Below are positions 12,445 to 23,303 of a stretch of 64,000 nucleotides of DNA, piece by piece. Positions within the stretch are counted from its first letter, which is position 1. Each line of letters opens with the position of its first letter. A program made the position numbers and the translations under genes. The DNA is taken from positions 248,001-312,000 of the forward strand of contig CANNZV010000513.1 in NCBI GenBank assembly GCA_947561585.1, given 5' to 3'. The DNA is from Caprella mutica. Taxonomy: Eukaryota; Arthropoda; Malacostraca; Amphipoda; Caprellidae. Below the pieces are notes generated by a model. The model was not told the origin of the DNA, did not search any database, and was given only the letters and a program-made list of their open reading frames with translations.

Positions 12445-13275
12445 CACTGAAAAAAAAAAAATTGCGAGTCAACTCCTCGCTTGAGTCAAGGCTGGCAAAC
12501 ACTCCAAATTGGAGTCTTTTTTCTTGATTGACTCTACTTGAGTCAATCTAATTATGAACTAGATTATGTGCACTCGGTAGAGTGCATACCTTCGCCTCCG
12601 CTTTGACCCGTTCTCTCCCAAAATTTAAGAAACTGTTCAGTGGATAATAATTAATCGTCCCACCAACTTTCATGCAATTTGGTTCAATACTTTTTGAGTT
12701 ATTGAGTTATGAATGACCTTGACCTTGACATTTGACCTGATAGCTCCCAAAAGTCTACCAGATTGTTCCTGGACATTGTCCAACCGTCCCATCAAATTTC
12801 AGACAATTTGGTTGAACACTTTTTTAGTTATTGAATTATAAATGGCGTTGACCTTGATCTTTGACCTTTGACCCGATGCTTCCAAAATGTAACAAAATGG
12901 TTCTCGTATATTGACCAATCATCCCACCAATTTTCATGCAATATGGTTCAATACTTTTTGAGTTATTAATGACAATGACCTTGACCTTTGACCGGGTCAC
13001 TCCCAAAATTCTAGCAGCAGGTCGTTTGACAAAATTTCAGGCAATTTGGTTGAACATTTTTTCAGTTAACCGAATAACAAGATGATAAATAAATAAATAA
13101 ATAAATTCCCAATGAAAATATGACCTTCCCGCATTCTGCGAAGGTAATTAGAAGTCAATAAGTCTCTTGTTTTTGAGTAAAATATTAGGATGAGTCAAAT
13201 TGACTCCCATTTTTGAACTGGTTTTGGGACAATTTTTAAACTCAGATTTTGAATTTTTTTTTTTTTTTCTCACTG
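12445..13275. mobile_element. CACTG-tipped MITE, split by a nested repeat
   Basis: The left tip is CACTGAAAAAAAAAAAA. The right tip, reading inward on the other strand, is CAGTGAGAAAAAAAA. TA lies directly outside both tips (12443-12444 and 13276-13277). A second, uninterrupted copy of the same family lies in opposite orientation at 18731-18922, and comparison shows that about 590 bp at 12555-13144 is a later insertion. The body is rich in GAGTCA/TGACTC, including several TGAGTCA (AP-1 consensus) sites. TA targets suggest a Tc1/mariner-type driver (inference). Confidence 0.65.
12555..13144 (-). mobile_element. AGGTCA-rich dispersed repeat, copy A (nested)
   Basis: Inserted in the CACTG MITE with TAATTA on both sides (12549-12554 and 13145-13150). 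One end has CTAGATTATG followed by a perfect short hairpin (TGCACTC, four bases, GAGTGCA) and the other has CTGCGAAGG. The body repeats TGACCTTGACC and TGACCTTTGACC phrases. TGACCTTGA, the reverse complement of TCAAGGTCA, occurs at 12714, 12720, 12849 and 12976. Homologous to copy B at 15438-15808. No coding capacity. The hairpin next to CTAG recalls Helitron 3' ends, but the flanking duplication and the absence of a 5' TC argue against a standard Helitron. Confidence 0.65.
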
Positions 13276-13277
13276 TA

Positions 13278-13552
13278 ATAATCTAACTTTTTGTTTATGA
13301 AAGAAAATTAAATACAATAAAAATTGTATAAATGTGAATCTAAATATCTTTTAAAGTCACAAAAAGAAATAGTTCAATTTAATTAATTTTCACTGTTAAT
13401 AATAATGGTTATAATAATATAGAAGTCACAAAAAATAAATGTTAGTCACAATATAAAAATTGTTATTATTAGCACTGTGTAATAATAACAATTTTTTCAT
13501 TGTTTTTTCTTATATGACCGAAGATGTAGTACTGACCAATAATTAAGATATT
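13278..13552. repeat. hairpin and TA-target MITE right end
   Basis: A strong hairpin lies at about 13455-13500 (AAATTGTTATTATTAG facing TAATAATAACAATTTT). It is followed by an outward tip (CAATAATTAAGATATTACCC then TA at 13553-13554) that matches the family at 42.2 kb. The left arm of this copy is decayed. Confidence 0.45.
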
Positions 13553-13593
13553 ACCCTATAATATTCTCAAATTTAGATCCAAAGTTCCGGTGA

Positions 13594-13700
13594 TGGTAAT
13601 TAAGTCATCTCTCAAATGTCATCTAAATACCAGTTTATAACTGGTAGTCTCAAGTAACACCGAATAACTAAATTAAAAATAAGGAGACGGAATTTCACTT
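13594..13700 (-). repeat. dispersed repeat with ACCAGTTTATAACTGGT palindrome, copy 1
   Basis: About 100 bp is homologous, in reverse complement, to about 36450-36550: TCTCTCAAATGTCA, TAAATACCAGTTTAT and CTCAAGTAACACCGAATAA match. The centre of this copy is a near-perfect palindrome. Function unknown; probably part of a MITE. A further TA-target tip (TTACCC then TA) lies at about 13955-13964. Confidence 0.55.
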
Positions 13701-13964
13701 CAGATTGTTTAAAACACTGAAATAGTTATATTTATTGAGATGTGTATTTCACTATCATTTTGCTTATGATTTGTTTCATTTCTCAGCTCCTTAAGCTTTA
13801 ATATTAATGAAAAATCTTGTATCTATTTCTTGAAATTACGAATTACCACGATATATTAATTATGAATACGCATTAAAATACCTGGAAATTAAAATTAAAA
13901 TACTATTTCTTGTGTGATCGTAGATGTGAAACATACCGGTAATTCGTAATTTACCCTACTTCCA

Positions 13965-14746
13965 AGGTATCTAAACATAAGCGTAATAACATCCATTTAT
14001 TTTAGAGATATTTTTTTTACTATTACTTCCCATGTAACCAAAACACATTGTGCCAACATGGGCACTAGATGGTTAGATGGGCAAGAGATGGCAGACTGAA
14101 AAGTAGCCTAGAAATTACATGGGGATTACGTGGTTTTCCATTCCCATGGAATGTTACCTTGGGAGAAGGTTGGTTCAATGTGGCGAATCCATCTCACTGA
14201 ATTGTCATATTATATGGCCCAACATGATTAATATATAGCGTATCAACATTATATGACTGAAACTTGATTGGAGAGAATATTTTCTGGAATAGGGAGTATT
14301 TAATGATTCGTAATTAGGAAACTATCTTCAAAATAATAGTAATATATTAATCGATATTAAACTAACATGTTTAACCAGATGTATTCAACATAGAACCACA
14401 CAGTACCAATACGATTTGTAAACATAGGGCACACATTTTCCCCATTTACATTTCATTATTTATAAAATATGTAAATATTTGACAATTTAATTAACTTTAT
14501 TTTGTTGAAAACATCCTTTTTTGGCGTATATACAATACAGGCAACCTATTCCCTTATTAACCCTATTTTTCACATCATTTCCCTCACCATAATATCCTAT
14601 AAAGTGATTAAAAAACTCATCAGTTTTAATGTCACGGTAACTCAATTAAGTTCTTTCCACCACTCGATGTAAATAAGGAAACATTTTATCCTTCCGTAAT
14701 TCGATTCATTTCCTTGATGCGATAAAACTGGACGTAATTGGACAGC
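13965..14746. other. AT-rich intergenic DNA
   Basis: No gene or transposon boundary recognised. 14035-14215 is less AT-rich than its surroundings and contains repeated ATGG/CCAT words but no convincing frame. Confidence 0.5.
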
Positions 14747-15434
14747 TGACGTGACGTCATACTTATAACTAACTTAGTTTGACGTCATAGTTATAGCTAA
14801 CTTAGTTTGACGTTATAGTTATACTTGACTTAGTATGATATCATAGTTATAACTAACTTAGTATGACGTCATAGTTATAACTAACTTAGTATGACGTCAT
14901 AGTTATAACTAACTTAGAATGACGTCATAGTTATAACTAACTTAGTTTGACGTCATAGTTATAACTAACTTAGTATGACGTCATAGTTATAACTAACTTA
15001 GTTTGACGTCATAGTTATAACTAACTTAGGATGACGTCATCGTTATAACTAACTTAGTTTGACGTCATAGTTATAACTAACTTAGTATGACGTCATAGTT
15101 ATAACTAACTTAGTATGACGTCATAGTTATAACTAACTTAGTATGACGTCATAGTTATAATTAACTTAGTTTGACGTCATAGTTATAACTAACTTAGTAT
15201 GACGTCATAGTTATAACTAACTTAGTATCACGTCATAGTTATAACTAACTTAGTTTTACGTCATAGTTATAACTAACTTAGTTTGACGTCATAGTTATAA
15301 CTAACTTAGTTTGACGTCATAGTTATAACTAACTTAGTTTGACGTCATAGTTATAACTAACTTAGTATGACGTCATAGTTATAACTAACTTAGGATGACG
15401 TCATAGTTATAACTAACTCAATGTAAAGTCATGG
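14747..15434. repeat. 28-bp minisatellite with a TGACGTCA box in nearly every unit
   Basis: The unit is GACGTCATAGTTATAACTAA followed by CTTAGTAT. There are about 24 units, of which by eye about 20 contain the perfect palindrome TGACGTCA; the rest are one or two bases off (for example TGACGTTA, TGATATCA, TCACGTCA). TGACGTCA is the consensus cAMP-response element bound by ATF/CREB bZIP proteins. A further unit with an intact box continues at 15809-15833, beyond an inserted repeat, so the array was longer before the insertion. Confidence 0.95.
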
Positions 15435-15437
15435 TTA

Positions 15438-15808
15438 CCTTCACAAATTGAGGAAGGTTATATTTTTGGCGGCATTTACATATTTGTCATCTTGTCATTC
15501 ATATAACTGTAAAAATTCTTTGACCAAATTGGTTGGAATTTGGTGGGACAATAATTGGTCAATATCTAGCATATATCTGGTAAAATTATCGGAGATATAC
15601 AGTGAAAGCTCAAGGTCAAGGTCATTTATAACTCAAAAACACAAAAGGTTTCCTACTTAAACTCCTGAATTTATTTTGGATACGATTTGGTCAAAAGGTC
15701 AAGGTCAAGGTCATTTATATCTCAAAGAGATCAGGGCAAATTATAGGGTGGGCAAGGATATATTATGTGGTGGCGAAGGTATGCCCTCTACGAGCTCACG
15801 TAATCTAG
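15438..15808 (+). mobile_element. AGGTCA-rich dispersed repeat, copy B (inserted in the 28-bp array)
   Basis: Homologous to copy A (12555-13144) in opposite orientation, but 371 bp long. It starts CCTTCAC and ends TAATCTAG. TTA flanks both sides (15435-15437 and 15809-15811). Removing it restores the 28-bp unit in register. The sequence TCAAGGTCAAGGTCA occurs twice (from 15610 and from 15699), so there are four TCAAGGTCA boxes. A 70-codon open frame inside it is not protein-like. Confidence 0.7.
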
Positions 15809-15833
15809 TTATAACAAACTTATGTTGACGTCA

Positions 15834-16179
15834 TGAATGAATACATATGCATATTCCTTGATACTGTTTTATTAATAGTAATAAAATAGTTATAGTAATA
15901 AAAATAGTTATAGTAATAAAAATAGTAATAAAATAGTAATGAAATAGTTGTAAAATATTAATAGTAATGAAAATAGTATAAAGATCTATCTAATTCCTTT
16001 AAAAGGATATAAAAAACCTAATTAGTTCCTCTCCAACTGCTTCCTTTTTATCCAAAGTACTCCATTCTTTGTATCTGAGGGACAAAGAATCACCCCCACC
16101 CTCAGCACGTGACAGAGTGATGCGAAATGAGAAGTACTTTACTAACGCTAATTGGGTGTGTGCTTTTTGTTAGGTTACT
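15834..16179. other. AT-rich spacer with simple repeats
   Basis: Irregular AATAGTAATAAAATAGTTAT runs at 15877-15975. Otherwise nothing is recognised. Confidence 0.5.
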
Positions 16180-16450
16180 AAAACTAACATTAGCATTAGT
16201 GTGTGTCAATATTAACATTAACAATTTACCATTATTGTTAACATGTTTAAATATTAATATTAACAGTTTAGGATTATTGTCAGTGAGTATAAATTAGCAT
16301 TTAAAATTTAACATAATTGTTTATGTAGTACTACCATCAACAGTTCAATATTATTGATAATGTTTAAATACTATCATTAACAATTTAACATTATTGTTAC
16401 GGAGTCTAAGTGCTAGCATTAACAATTTAACATTTTTGTCTGCTTGCATT
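16180..16450. repeat. degenerate tandem repeat of about 55 bp, about 5 units
   Basis: ATTAACAATTTAACATTATTG-type phrases recur at about 16211, 16256, 16300, 16345, 16378 and 16420, separated by diverged sequence. An old, decayed array. Confidence 0.5.
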
Positions 16451-18730
16451 AAAAAATGTATCCATTGTTATACGTGAAATTTAAAAATTTATGTAAAGGG
16501 TGTCCAAAAATCAGATAAAATTGAATTTCAATATAAATGTTATAAAACACAGTTGTAATTGTAATATGAATAGCCTAAATGATATGCACTGAAATTACCA
16601 TGAGGATTACAGCACTTCAAGCTGAATGGTGTAGATGACATGGCTATCTATTTCCGTGCAGCCCATTAGGTAGCTTAAGATATATGAGACAGACGTGAGA
16701 CATGCATTTCTGACATTTATCATTCTAAGGCCCACTATACGGCACTATATATAAGGCTATAAAACACTATAAGACTATAAAACACTATAAGACTATACTC
16801 TTGTTACTCGGTACTTCAAACATAAAACGGTATTCTATAGCTCACGGTACAACTCACTATACTCAAGGTATTTCGGTATTCCAAATATTAAAAGTCATTC
16901 TAAAGTTTCCTTATATGTACAACACTATTCTTGTTATACACTATAATTTAAATATGAATATACCTATATATTTTACACTATATCTGAAAATAACATCACT
17001 CATGTTGATGTTGAATTTCAATAATAATTACCTATTTCCTGTTCGTTAATAAAAATCTCAAGCTGTTAGCGAGTCCATTACATACCATCTTTAAACTTTC
17101 TTTCTTTCTATATTCATATGTTTGTTATTCAATGTATAGGCCTAGCTATCTTTTGTGAAGATAGTACCTCAAATAGGCCTATAAGAAATATGACTCAATT
17201 GTATGTAGGCAGAATAGGTAGAATAGGTTTGACTGTCATTGTGTTCAGACCTTTCCATTGTACAGTACTCTCCCCCACTTCACATCTGTCAAACTATAAG
17301 CCATATTTACTAAATAGTTTGTTTTATATTTGTGCCAATTAAAAGATAAGAAGTTAATCCCCATTTTCATTCCCTGTGTAATTGATAGGCAATAATTAGA
17401 ACAGTTTTTATTGAAATAGAGAAATAAACAATTAATACTAAAGGGATCATTTAGCATATTATCCCAATAAACTCTGAAGTCTATAGTGCCCATTCCCAAA
17501 ACACCGAAGTGGTAGATAACAATTTCTTGTCACTTCGGTATTCCAAAAGATAAAAAGGCATTGAAAGCCTTTGTAACACTTAAGTAACACTTAAGCCTTT
17601 GTAACACTTGTAACACTTAAGTATTGTTATTTCGGTATTCCAAAGTTAAAAAAGTTAACCAGTATATCCCAACTATACCCAACAAATATATTAATACGTT
17701 CAATTCAATAAGTCAATTACATAGATGCATTTAGATTTTTTGTAATCACAAATATTTGAAAAGGAACAACAATATCATATTTTAGATTATTGATAGCATG
17801 ATTTGGGTTTAATCTCAATGTTCTATTATTGTTTCAATAACATTACAATAGCTATTATATATTCAAGAGTTATAATGATGGCAAGATACAATTTGAATCT
17901 CTATTTTCTTATTCAGTTAAATGTATAAATGCTCAATAGCATTTTCTTTCATAATGTTCATGAATACCTTCCTGATTTTTCTCAACAAGTAAATACAAAT
18001 AATAATCCACTAGGAATGATCTCTAATGATGAATAGCATTCATATCAATCAATGTTATCAATCATTGCAAATTATTCAAATTCATAAAAAAATCCTGTCA
18101 TTTTTGGTTTTTGATTGACATATCTTAACCATTGCAAAAATAATTCGGAATTCAAACCAAGACTTCAAATGTACCACAACATACCACACAGGAACAAATT
18201 GTGACACGAAGTTTGTTCATTTCCTGTACTTAAGAGTAAAGTTCAGCTCCTATGACTTCTTTCACTGGATTAAATTATTATTTAGTAATTTGCCAGTCTT
18301 AGACTTACAAGGGGAAGAAGCTCAAGTATGTTCCGAAGAGACAGTTCTAAACACACATGTGTTAAATTAATTTCAGCAAACTCTAACGCTTTTAAAAAAA
18401 ATTACACACTATGATTGGTCCTAATAACTTGAGGTGATACTTTGTACTGACTCTGACGTCAAAATGGCAATAATCGCACACTCATGCCATCGAATTTGAA
18501 TTAAAATTATGTCATTTTCACATACCTCGTTCATATGGCAGGAAATTTTATAACTGAAGATTGGTTTTAGCATACATTTTTTTTTTTTTTTTCGATATTA
18601 CATGATTGTGATTACACAAAAAAATGTTGATTTCTACATAATTGTAGTCTAGAACTATGATTACAAAATTAAATTATTTTGAACATGTCTAATCCTGTAC
18701 TTATAATATTGGATCATTTTGTTGAGTCAT
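16451..18730. other. AT-rich intergenic DNA
   Basis: No convincing gene. 16755-16795 has a short ACTATAAGACTATAAAAC repeat and 17570-17625 a short TTTGTAACACTTAAG repeat. Open frames of 70-84 codons at 16801-17499 have no recognisable features. Confidence 0.5.
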
Positions 18731-18922
18731 CACTGAAAAAAAGTTGAGTCAAATTGACTCATCCAAATATTTTACTAAAAAACAAGAGTCATATTGACTC
18801 CTAATTAATAGTCAGATTGATAAAGGTAGAGTCAATCAAGAAAAAAGACTTGAATATTGGAGTTTGCCAGCCTTGAGTCAATTAAGCGATGAGTCAGCAT
18901 TACTCGCAATTTTATCTTAGTG
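18731..18922. mobile_element. CACTG-tipped MITE, uninterrupted copy
   Basis: The 192-bp element begins CACTGAAAAAAAG and ends CTTAGTG, and is homologous in reverse orientation to the two halves of 12445-13275. It carries TGAGTCA or TGACTCA at 18745, 18755, 18874 and 18890. A further TGAGTCA lies just outside at 18723. It shows the empty site for the repeat nested in the other copy. Confidence 0.65.
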
Positions 18923-20127
18923 ATAACACTATTTCTTTAATCATTTTGCATTTTTTAATCATTTTGCATTTTTTAATCATTTTTAATCATTTTGATAACC
19001 TTTGATATGCTATGTATATATTAATAGCAGTCACTTCCAAAGAGATGTTATTAATACCTAGGGCGAAGAAACATTATTAATTTGATCTATTGAAGTCATA
19101 CAGGCCCTAATTGGTCAGCAATAATTGAAGTTATATTTAGAGAATTAAGATATCTACACACAGAGACATAATTATATTTATGTTGGTAATAATTTGAAAT
19201 ACAATTATATGAATAATATTCTGTATTCAATACATTTAATTAAATATTAATTGTTTGAAAAATATTTGTCCTTTTATATTTAGTTTAACAACGAATATAT
19301 TTAAAGATTCTACGTATATATTTCATCATAAATTTAAGCAAGTTTCAAAATTTGGATACGTACCTTATTAAAAAATTAGATTTAGTTAAAATTTTAATTA
19401 AATTAAATAAAAAATACATCTCATTAAGATTGAACTGCGATGAAGATTATCATTATTAATTTTTTTTTATCTCATAATTTTATGATGTAACTTCTTACCA
19501 TTAAAATAAGATTTTTCCTATTAATTTTTATTTGTCTTGTTATCAATCTCAATAATTAGTATGTAGTTTATTATCATTAAAAGATTTACCTTTCATTAAT
19601 TTGTATGTAATATATTACCATTCAAATGTTAATTATGCATTTTATGCTGCGTTTAATTACCAGCTAATTAAAATAGAGCATCAAACAGCTGGAGATTGCC
19701 CCAGGTATGAAATGCACAGTATTTTCTTATTCTCTAATTCTAGAACTCGAGATATTTAAACTAATTAATTTAACATGCACTTACTGCAATTAAAATAAAT
19801 TTGTAAAGTTCGTCAGTCAGATTTTCAATTAAATATAGTAATATAATTAATTTATCATTCGAATCTATATAATTATATAACATATTTTATATGATATATA
19901 ATTGATATTAAATTCAATAGTGTATGCACAATGTCAAAAAATGACACCGTTTTCAATATACTAATTTTATGGATACTTATTAATGTATAATTTATGTAAT
20001 AATTATAAACCTTTTGATTGAAAATAATTAACTGAACGATAGCAAATTCAATTTATTTACCGAAACCACTTATGCATTCAACTCATATTGGAATAATTCC
20101 TTACATATGATGGTACCAGTTATTTGT
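18923..20127. other. AT-rich intergenic DNA
   Basis: A short ATCATTTTGCATTTTTTA repeat is present at 18938-18990. Nothing else is recognised. Confidence 0.5.
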
Positions 20128-20160
20128 GGTTCTAGGTCCTTTCGCCGAAAATATGACAAT
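20128..20160 (+). repeat. solo end of a foldback transposon
   Basis: GGTTCTAGGTCCTTTCGCCG matches the tips of the element at 29232-29548 and carries the GGTTCTAG tip of the element at 8903-9997. Sequence to about 20220 also resembles the interior of the 29-kb copy. No partner end was found downstream. Confidence 0.6.
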
Positions 20161-20890
20161 TAATAATACATTAACAAAATAAGGTACACCTATTTTATAG
20201 TAAAGAAAGTAAAGTATATACTTATTTTGTCACTATTAATCCTGGCCGGGAGGTGCAAGATTTTTTATCACGATTGAATTTTAGATCGTTAGCTACTATT
20301 AAATTTCAAAAAATTGTTTCAAAATAAATAAAACATTTTTCCCTAAATCATAATTTAGTAACTTACCGTTTTTAGAGACCATTACTTATATAAGAATACA
20401 AATGAAATTGAAACAGTCTATCATTAAAGAATATTTAAACAATTTCTTGAAACGGTATTTTCATTCTTTTTTCCAATTAATAATTATATCCCATTACAAG
20501 ACTTCTCCATTTACACCAATTAAGAACTGCGACCAAAATTTTCTTTCATAATATTCGTTTCATTTCTCTGTTCATTTTCACAAATGGGAATGAAGGATCG
20601 TTGTTCATTTTTTATATCAATGGTAGGGTGGCACCTCTAAGGTTTAGAAATTAAATGGTATAGTTTAGTAAGAATATTGTTTTAAAAATATTTATTCTTG
20701 CGCATAAGTATTTTAGGATAATGCTTTTATGATTACTAATTCACTGGTTGGCTGTGGATATTAACCAATAAGTGTATCAACAACCCCCCTGCCAGATAAT
20801 TTAAAAATCATAGAGCAACTAGAGGATACAAAAAACCACGTTACGGTCGTCTATGTGGAGTGTTTTTATTTTATTCAACTCTTAACTATA
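20161..20890. other. AT-rich intergenic DNA
   Basis: No gene or repeat boundary recognised beyond the foldback remnant. Confidence 0.5.
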
Positions 20891-20892
20891 GG

Positions 20893-20969
20893 TAAGGAGG
20901 AAGAGCCAACAGGAGGTGAAGCACTAACTGTTCTGTGCTCCGCCCCCTGTTTGCTCCTCCTCCTCCTTG
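20893..20969. repeat. GC-rich imperfect hairpin
   Basis: AGGAGGAAGAGCCAACAGGA on the left faces CCCTGTTTGCTCCTCCTCCT on the right, with an AACTGTTCTG-type loop between them. The arms are about 30 bp with mismatches. It stands out in composition from the AT-rich surroundings. It could be the core of a foldback element or a transcribed hairpin; nothing decides between these. Confidence 0.45.
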
Positions 20970-22741
20970 TCGACCAATCAGATGAGAGTTATTCTTAAAA
21001 ACTTTATTCATTGAAAAAAATTGTGCTTGCAGCACTGTATCAATAAAAACGTATGCGGTAGATACAATATCTCAAAACCTTATGATATATTAAAATTTTA
21101 AATGGAAGAAACGTCACTTTTTTGGGCAAAACGCAATGATAAGTAATTTTAATTAAATTCAAGAAAAAACTGAATATATGTACTGTATGCAGTTGAGAAA
21201 AATAAAATAGACTGAGTTTATTGTGGTAAGTTCAAGAAGTCTTATAAGTAAATAGTTATTGAAAATACTATTCTGTTATATTCAAATATCAGCCTTGCCG
21301 AATATCCTAACGTATGGAAATTAGAGATAGAAAACTAATTAAACACTGCGGTATACAGATATTTTCATCTACCGAAAAAATAATAATATTAGTATATTAA
21401 TTGGAACTCGTATAGAATGATTTTTTATAGTAATATCATGGCATGTATATCATCTTCACCCAAAATTCAATATTGTCCCAATTTGTTTATATTCTTCCGA
21501 ACCCGAGTGTTATCTCGAGTAAATTTGGTTAAAGGCTAACTAACAATGTATCTTTCCACAAGGTTCACTTTTAGGACCCATCCTTATTCTCATGTCAGTT
21601 TCCAGAGCAATGAACTGGGACCTCTAAGAGGAAATAGCTTCCAGGTCATAAAGTTTCGAAGCACTGCCGTGATTCAAATCGTAGCCATAAAGCCTTCAGA
21701 CTTAGGTATTCGTTGTGTCATCTCTTGCAACAATGGTGAGCAGGTTCAGAAAATCCTCAGGGTCTATGGAACCAGCAACTCTTTCCCTTTGTGTATTTAA
21801 GACACTCTGCTTTCAGACAGCTATTGTGGCACTCGAAGCGTGAAGGAATTTATAACAACTGCCTCAAAACGTCCCTAGAAAGCTGTAAGAATAATCTTGA
21901 TAACAGGATGTCATAGCGTGGATGAATGAAAATTATAATTGTTTCATATATATATCAGAGCCAAGGATTTAATGTTTAATGTGATGATCTTAGCAAGGGA
22001 TTTAAAATGATTTAATCCGCAAGTGAGTAACATTAAACTGAGTGTTAAATTTAATATTGTTGAGAATAATTATATTTTGAAATGGAAATGTTTGAATCCT
22101 TTTGTCGTTTTAAGAAAGTTTCTTGTTCCTTTGTTTGTTATTCGATGCTATAAAATTTAATCTAAAAATCTCTGTAGTAATAATGATTATTAAATTGAAC
22201 AAAGCGCTATAATTTTTTTTTTAAATCACAAATTTGTCAGCAACACCAATAAAAATTATTTTAAAATATCTACAAGCATTAGAATTAGTAAAAAATTAAT
22301 TATACTCTAAAATAAAAAATAATAAATTGCAGAAAAAATCCTCGGAAATGGGGGAAGAAAATTATAATGGATTTATTCAACAATTTTGAATAAAGGGAAT
22401 TTGTGGAAGATAAATCCTTTACTCGATATGACGAATTAAATAAATTACTTATAATGTTATAATGACTCTCCAGAGTCTCCACCCTATTTAAATCATTATT
22501 TATTTATTCCTATACGTAAAGTTAATAACACAAAAACACGCATATTTCCTGACTACTACTCTAAGATAGATTATATAACAATCATTGCATACTTCACTTT
22601 CAAAAAATATAACTGCAATGACTTTTAATCATTTTTTAACTGAATTAAAATAATAAATAATTAAGTGGATTTGTTTTAATCGGCTTTGATTCCACTCACC
22701 TCTAGTATTTTCTTTTCTATAACTTGATGTGTAGGTAATGA
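20970..22741. other. AT-rich intergenic DNA
   Basis: An open frame of 84 codons at 21546-21800 (+) has less biased composition than its neighbours, but I cannot recognise it and no splice context supports it. The sequence TTTTAAAATATCTACAAGCA at about 22259 is shared with 48.64 kb. Confidence 0.4.
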
Positions 22742-23303
22742 TACTACCTATTCTTTGATAAACTCTAGTACCTATTCTTTGATAAACTCTAGTACCTATT
22801 CTTTGATAAACTCTAGTACCTATTCTTTGATAAACTCTAGTACCTATTCTTTGATAAACTCTAGTACCTATTCTTTGATAAACTCTAGTACCTATTCTTT
22901 GATAAACTCTAGTACCTATTCTTTGATAAACTCTAGTACCTATTCTTTGATAAACTCTAGTACCTATTCTTTGATAAACTCTAGTACCTATTCTATGATA
23001 AACTCTAGTACCTATTCTTTGATAAACTCTACTACCTATTCTTTGATAAACTCTACTACCTATTCTTTGATAAACTCTAGTACCTATTCTTTGATAAACT
23101 CTAGTACCTATTCTATGATAAACTCTAGTACCTATTCTTTGATAAACTCTAGTACCTATTCTTTGATAAACTCTAGTACCTATTCTTTGATAAACTCTAG
23201 TACCTATTCTATGATAAACTCTAGTACCTATTCTATGATAAACTCTAGTACCTATTCTTTGATAAACTCTAGTACCTATTCTATTATACATTATAGTACC
23301 TAA
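22742..23303. repeat. 24-bp minisatellite, about 23 units
   Basis: The unit is GTACCTATTCTTTGATAAAC followed by TCTA. Variants are CTATGATAAAC and CTACTACC. The 24-bp period keeps both strands open (220 codons on -, 182 on +, reading as eight-residue repeats such as VYQRIGTR). Two perfect complementary frames over the same array show that these are not proteins. Confidence 0.95.

Noticed and set aside
12555..15808. Calling the AGGTCA-rich repeat a Helitron
   Set aside because: The hairpin followed by CTAG is suggestive, but the opposite end does not start with TC and short duplications (TTA, TAATTA) flank both copies.
22629..23303. Open frames of 220 (-) and 182 (+) codons resembling a repeat protein
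   Set aside because: Complementary frames over the same 24-bp array cannot both be genes and neither extends into unique sequence.
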